A DNA stretch of 64,000 nt from a bacterium EF100-94H03 bin56 (GTDB lineage: Bacteria; Pseudomonadota; Alphaproteobacteria; SP197), in assembly GCA_002238685.1 (NCBI GenBank), contig MPMV01000013.1, positions 1-64,000 of the forward strand. Direction: 5' to 3'. Below are positions 61,074 through 64,000 of the stretch, piece by piece. A program made the translations under genes and the position numbers. Each line of letters begins with the position of its first letter. The stretch's first letter is position 1. A model generated the notes under the pieces. That model was not told where the DNA came from. It saw only the letters and a list, made by a program, of their open reading frames with translations, and did not search any database.

Positions 61074-61646
61074 ATGACACGCCCGGCTGTCGCCATCGGA
61101 GCGATGTCGGCGGTTGTCGTCGTCTCGAACCTGCTGGTTCACGCTCAGATCAACGACTGGCTGACCTGGGCCGCCTTCACCTACCCTGTCTCCTTTCTCG
61201 TGACGGATCTTTCCAACCGCGCGTTCGGGCCGGCGCGCGCGGCCCGCGTGGTGCTGTGGGGGTTTGCTGTCGGCGTCGTCATGTCCGCCGTCCTTTCGGA
61301 CTGGACACCCTTTGCCATGCCGCAGGCGTTCTCGGAGCAGGCCCTCCTGACCGCGGTGGCGTCCGGTTCCGCCTTCCTCACGGCACAGCTCCTCGACATC
61401 CTCATCTTCCGCCTGCTGCGGCGGTCGGCCTGGTGGCGGGCGCCTCTCATCTCCTCGACGGTGGCCTCCGCCGTGGACACCCTCATCTTCTTCTGGCTGC
61501 TGTTCGGCGTCTTCTTTGCCGAATGGGGGCTCGACTGGGTGAGCTACGGTGTCGGTGACTACGCCGTCAAGGCGTCGATGGCCCTGGCGCTCCTGGTGCC
61601 CTACCGCGTGCTCATGGGCCGGTACGTGGCGCCAACCGCCGCCTGA
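61074..61646 (+). CDS. YhhQ-type queuosine precursor transporter (VUT family)
   Basis: The 190-aa membrane protein has about five or six hydrophobic helices. The family block [20 protein letters not shown] is near residue 33 and [20 protein letters not shown] is in the second half, matching YhhQ/VUT proteins that import 7-cyano-7-deazaguanine for queuosine synthesis. It lies 10 bases after rpmB, probably in one transcript. Its 3' end overlaps the convergent cobT gene by 46 bases. Confidence 0.85.
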   Translation: MTRPAVAIGAMSAVVVVSNLLVHAQINDWLTWAAFTYPVSFLVTDLSNRAFGPARAARVVLWGFAVGVVMSAVLSDWTPFAMPQAFSEQALLTAVASGSAFLTAQLLDILIFRLLRRSAWWRAPLISSTVASAVDTLIFFWLLFGVFFAEWGLDWVSYGVGDYAVKASMALALLVPYRVLMGRYVAPTAA

Positions 61647-63484
61647 GACCGCGCCGTTCCGGGTGGCCGGGAACGGGTGGCCGGTGTCTCCTCGTCGAAG
61701 AGGGAGGCGAGTTCGCCGAGCACGGTGCCGCCAAGCTGTTCGACATCGGTGAGCGTGACGGCGCGGCGATAGTAGCGCGTCACATCGTGACCGATGCCGA
61801 TGGCGATCAGTTCCACCGGCGAGAGGCCCTCGATCTTGTCGATGACCTCGCGCAGGTGACGTTCGAGATAGTTGCCCGAATTGACCGAGAGCGTGGAGTC
61901 ATCCACCGGAGCGCCATCGGAAATCACCATGAGGATGCGCCGCTGTTCGGGTCGCCCGATCAGCCGTTCGTGAGCCCACAGCAGTGCCTCTCCATCAATG
62001 TTCTCCTTGAGCAGCCCCTCGCGCAGCATCAGGCCCAGACTCCGCCGGGCTCGCCGCCAGGGCATGTCCGCAGACTTGTAGATAATGTGGCGAAGGTCGT
62101 TGAGACGGCCAGGCGTGGCGGGCTTGCCGGATGCCAGCCACTTCTCGCGGCTGCGTCCACCCTTCCAGGTGCGCGTGGTGAATCCGAGGATCTCGACCTT
62201 GACTCCGCAGCGCTCCAGGGTCTGCGCCAGGATGTCCGCGCTCATCGCGGCGATGCCGATCGGCCGGCCGCGCATGGAGCCTGAATTGTCGATGAGGAGG
62301 GAGACCACCGTGTCGCGGAATTCGGTCTCGTGTTCGATCTTGAAGGAGAGTGGCATCAGAGGATCGACAACCACCCGCGACAGTCTCGCCGAGTCGAGAA
62401 GACCCTCCTCGAGATCGAACTCCCAGGCCCTGTTCTGCTGCGACATGAGCTTGCGCTGGAGGCGGTTGGCGAGACGTGACGTGACACCACGCAGATGGGC
62501 GATCTGCTGGTCGAGCTGCGACCTCAACCGGGCCAGCTCTTCGGCATCACACAGATCCGTGGCGTCGATGATCTCGTCGAACTCCTGGGTGAAGGTACGG
62601 TAGAGGAAGCGGTTGCTGGCCACGTTCAGGGGATCGTCGGCCCGTTGCATCTCCCCGGCGGGATCGGTGTCGTCGGTACTGGCTGACACCATCTCGTCAT
62701 CCTCCGACTCCCGGGAATCGGCTTCCATGGAGTCCTCGGACATCTCTTCCTCGGCGCTGGCCTCGGAACTGGAATCGCTCTCCCCCTCGGCCTCCGCCTG
62801 TTCGGGATCGGCCTCGTCGCTGTCGTCCTGGTCCTCCGGCGCTGCATCCGCATCTTCATCGGGCAGATCGAGATGGCGAATGAGTGTGCGCAGCGCCTCG
62901 GCAAAGGCAGCCTGGTCACCGACGACCTCGTGAAGCGAATCCAGTTCACTGCCGATCCTGTCGTTGAGCCAGCTGCGCATGAGCCGGGTGGCCCGCGTTG
63001 CCGAGGGTGGCGGCGCCACGCCGGTCAGTCTCTCGCGGACGAGAAGGCCGATCACGTCAGCCAGTGGCGCGTCCTCGCGCTGCTCGATGCGGTGCAGCCC
63101 TCTGGTCCGGCAACGCTCCTCGAGCACCGTCTGGATGTTGTCGGCCACACCCTTCATGCGCATCGCTCCGATGGATTCGCAGCGCGCCTCCTCGACCACA
63201 TCGAAAATGGAGCGGCCCAGTTCACTCGCCGGTCGGCGACGGGCATGGGTCCGCGTGTCGTGATGGCGCAGCTTGAGCGCCAGGGCATCGGCTTCGCCGC
63301 GCGCCATGGCGACGGCATGCTGGTCGAGTTCCCGCGGCACCTGCGTCAGCCGCGCCGTCTTGCCGCTGGCGCCAGACTCCCTGACGCCGAAACTCACCTC
63401 GAGTTCCGGTTCACGGGCCATGGCACGCATGGTGCCCGCAACGACCCTTCTGAAGGGTTCAGCCGGGTTGCTGTCCTGTGTCAG
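61601..63484 (-). CDS. cobT: aerobic cobaltochelatase subunit CobT, probable CTG start
   Basis: CobT works with CobN and CobS to insert cobalt into hydrogenobyrinic acid a,c-diamide. The protein has an N-terminal helical part, a long acidic Asp/Glu/Ser stretch (about residues 215-290), and a von Willebrand A domain with the MIDAS motif DNSGSMRG near 400. The first ATG (63430) would cut the conserved NPAEPF opening. No ATG, GTG or TTG lies between it and the in-frame cobS stop. A CTG at 63484, seven bases after GGAGG, restores it and gives 627 aa, the normal CobT length. Confidence 0.92.
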   Translation of the reverse strand: MTQDSNPAEPFRRVVAGTMRAMAREPELEVSFGVRESGASGKTARLTQVPRELDQHAVAMARGEADALALKLRHHDTRTHARRRPASELGRSIFDVVEEARCESIGAMRMKGVADNIQTVLEERCRTRGLHRIEQREDAPLADVIGLLVRERLTGVAPPPSATRATRLMRSWLNDRIGSELDSLHEVVGDQAAFAEALRTLIRHLDLPDEDADAAPEDQDDSDEADPEQAEAEGESDSSSEASAEEEMSEDSMEADSRESEDDEMVSASTDDTDPAGEMQRADDPLNVASNRFLYRTFTQEFDEIIDATDLCDAEELARLRSQLDQQIAHLRGVTSRLANRLQRKLMSQQNRAWEFDLEEGLLDSARLSRVVVDPLMPLSFKIEHETEFRDTVVSLLIDNSGSMRGRPIGIAAMSADILAQTLERCGVKVEILGFTTRTWKGGRSREKWLASGKPATPGRLNDLRHIIYKSADMPWRRARRSLGLMLREGLLKENIDGEALLWAHERLIGRPEQRRILMVISDGAPVDDSTLSVNSGNYLERHLREVIDKIEGLSPVELIAIGIGHDVTRYYRRAVTLTDVEQLGGTVLGELASLFDEETPATRSRPPGTARSQAAVGATYRPMSTR

Positions 63485-63511
63485 GGGACTTCCTCCGGAG
63501 GTTCTGCAGGT

Positions 63512-64000
63512 CTATTGCGCTGCGGTTCCGGCGACGACGGCCTCGCTGATCTCGGAGCCGAAACAGCGCTGGTAGAACTCCGCAACCTGCGAACGCTCGG
63601 TTTCGTCGCACTTGTTGAGGAAGGTCAGCCGGAAGGCGAAACCGATGTCATCGAAGATATCCGCATTCTCCGCCCAGGTGATCACCGTCCTGGGCGACAT
63701 GACAGTCGAGATGTCGCCGGCAACGAAGGCGCCGCGCGTCAATTCGGCGACGGCCACCATCTGTCCGATGGTCTCCCTGCCCCGCGTTGTGGCGTAGTGC
63801 GGCACCTTGGAGAGGACAATCTTCTCTTCTTCCTCGTGCTCGAGGTAGTTCAGCGTCGAGACGATGGACCATCGGTCCATCTGTCCCTGGTTGATCTGCT
63901 GGGTGCCGTGATAGAGCCCCGTGGTGTCGCCGAGACCGACGGTATTGGCCGTGGAAAACAGGCGGAAGGAGCGATGGGGGACGATCACCCTGTTCTGGTC
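63512..64000 (-). CDS. cobS: cobaltochelatase subunit CobS, C-terminal part
   Basis: The gene enters from beyond the right edge; about 162 C-terminal residues are present. They match the AAA+ ATPase subunit Cob[22 protein letters not shown], the [15 protein letters not shown] segment and the C-terminal helix [19 protein letters not shown]. CobS and CobT form the MoxR-like chaperone of the cobaltochelatase. The stop at 63512 lies 27 bases before the proposed cobT start, so they form an operon. Confidence 0.93.
   Translation of the reverse strand, partial: DQNRVIVPHRSFRLFSTANTVGLGDTTGLYHGTQQINQGQMDRWSIVSTLNYLEHEEEEKIVLSKVPHYATTRGRETIGQMVAVAELTRGAFVAGDISTVMSPRTVITWAENADIFDDIGFAFRLTFLNKCDETERSQVAEFYQRCFGSEISEAVVAGTAAQ

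Overview
The window reads as high-GC alphaproteobacterial chromosome. A Rhodospirillales-like lineage would fit, but the sequence alone does not prove it. Supporting markers are the ctaC-ctaD-ctaB-(small membrane protein)-ctaG-ctaE oxidase operon, a plant/alphaproteobacterial-type gshA, cobS-cobT of the aerobic cobaltochelatase, sthA, phaR, and a MeaB-associated methylmalonyl-CoA mutase. No rRNA, tRNA, CRISPR array, IS element or prophage was seen. Gene density is high, 4-nt stop/start overlaps are common, and GTG, TTG and probably CTG starts are used.

Layout. 1-3.4 kb: N-terminal half of an oligopeptide-type binding protein, sthA and an NTF2-like protein. 3.8-8.1 kb: hydantoinase A/B pair followed by a tandem palindromic repeat. 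8.3-15.6 kb: mixed catabolic enzymes (flavin monooxygenase-like, class II aldolase, L-carnitine dehydrogenase-like, two methyltransferases, a DCC protein) plus a protein that looks like two fused, metal-site-less bacterioferritin domains. 16-27 kb: a probable catabolic block for methylated or imidazole compounds. It holds a divergent urocanase, an amidohydrolase remnant, a DddP-like M24 protein, an amine/amino-acid oxidase, a dimethylglycine-dehydrogenase-like FAD/GcvT fusion, and a CpxP-like/response regulator/histidine kinase set overlapping a carnitine-oxygenase-like Rieske gene. 28-33.4 kb: a SsuABC/THI5-type ABC transporter with two SDR dehydrogenases, facing a guanidino-acid/agmatinase hydrolase. 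34-37.5 kb: gshA, a RidA-like protein, tldD. 38-43 kb: the cytochrome c oxidase operon. 43-45 kb and 50.6-52.6 kb: PHA metabolism (phaA, phaB, a PhaC-like synthase with a short partner, phaR). 45-49.5 kb: a collapsed polyamine-type ABC transporter, a second divergent urocanase, and hutH. 49.6-50.3 kb: a frameshifted PIN/HicB-like toxin-antitoxin pair. 52.6-57.2 kb: omega-amino-acid aminotransferase, methylmalonyl-CoA mutase, MeaB. 57.4-60.7 kb: GST remnant, old-yellow-enzyme family protein, membrane dipeptidase. 60.7-64 kb: rpmB, a YhhQ-type transporter, cobT and the end of cobS.

How it fits together. Many genes point to uptake and breakdown of N-methylated, guanidino and histidine-like compounds, with acyl-CoA outflow through methylmalonyl-CoA mutase and PHA storage. 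The two urocanases differ from the classical consensus in different places, and no imidazolonepropionase or formimidoylglutamase lies beside them, so a modified histidine or urocanate is a reasonable but untested substrate idea. Several loci (GST, PIN toxin, HicB-like antitoxin, ABC permease) carry frameshifts, two of them at or near G/C runs. These are either decay or assembly indels and should be checked against reads before being interpreted.
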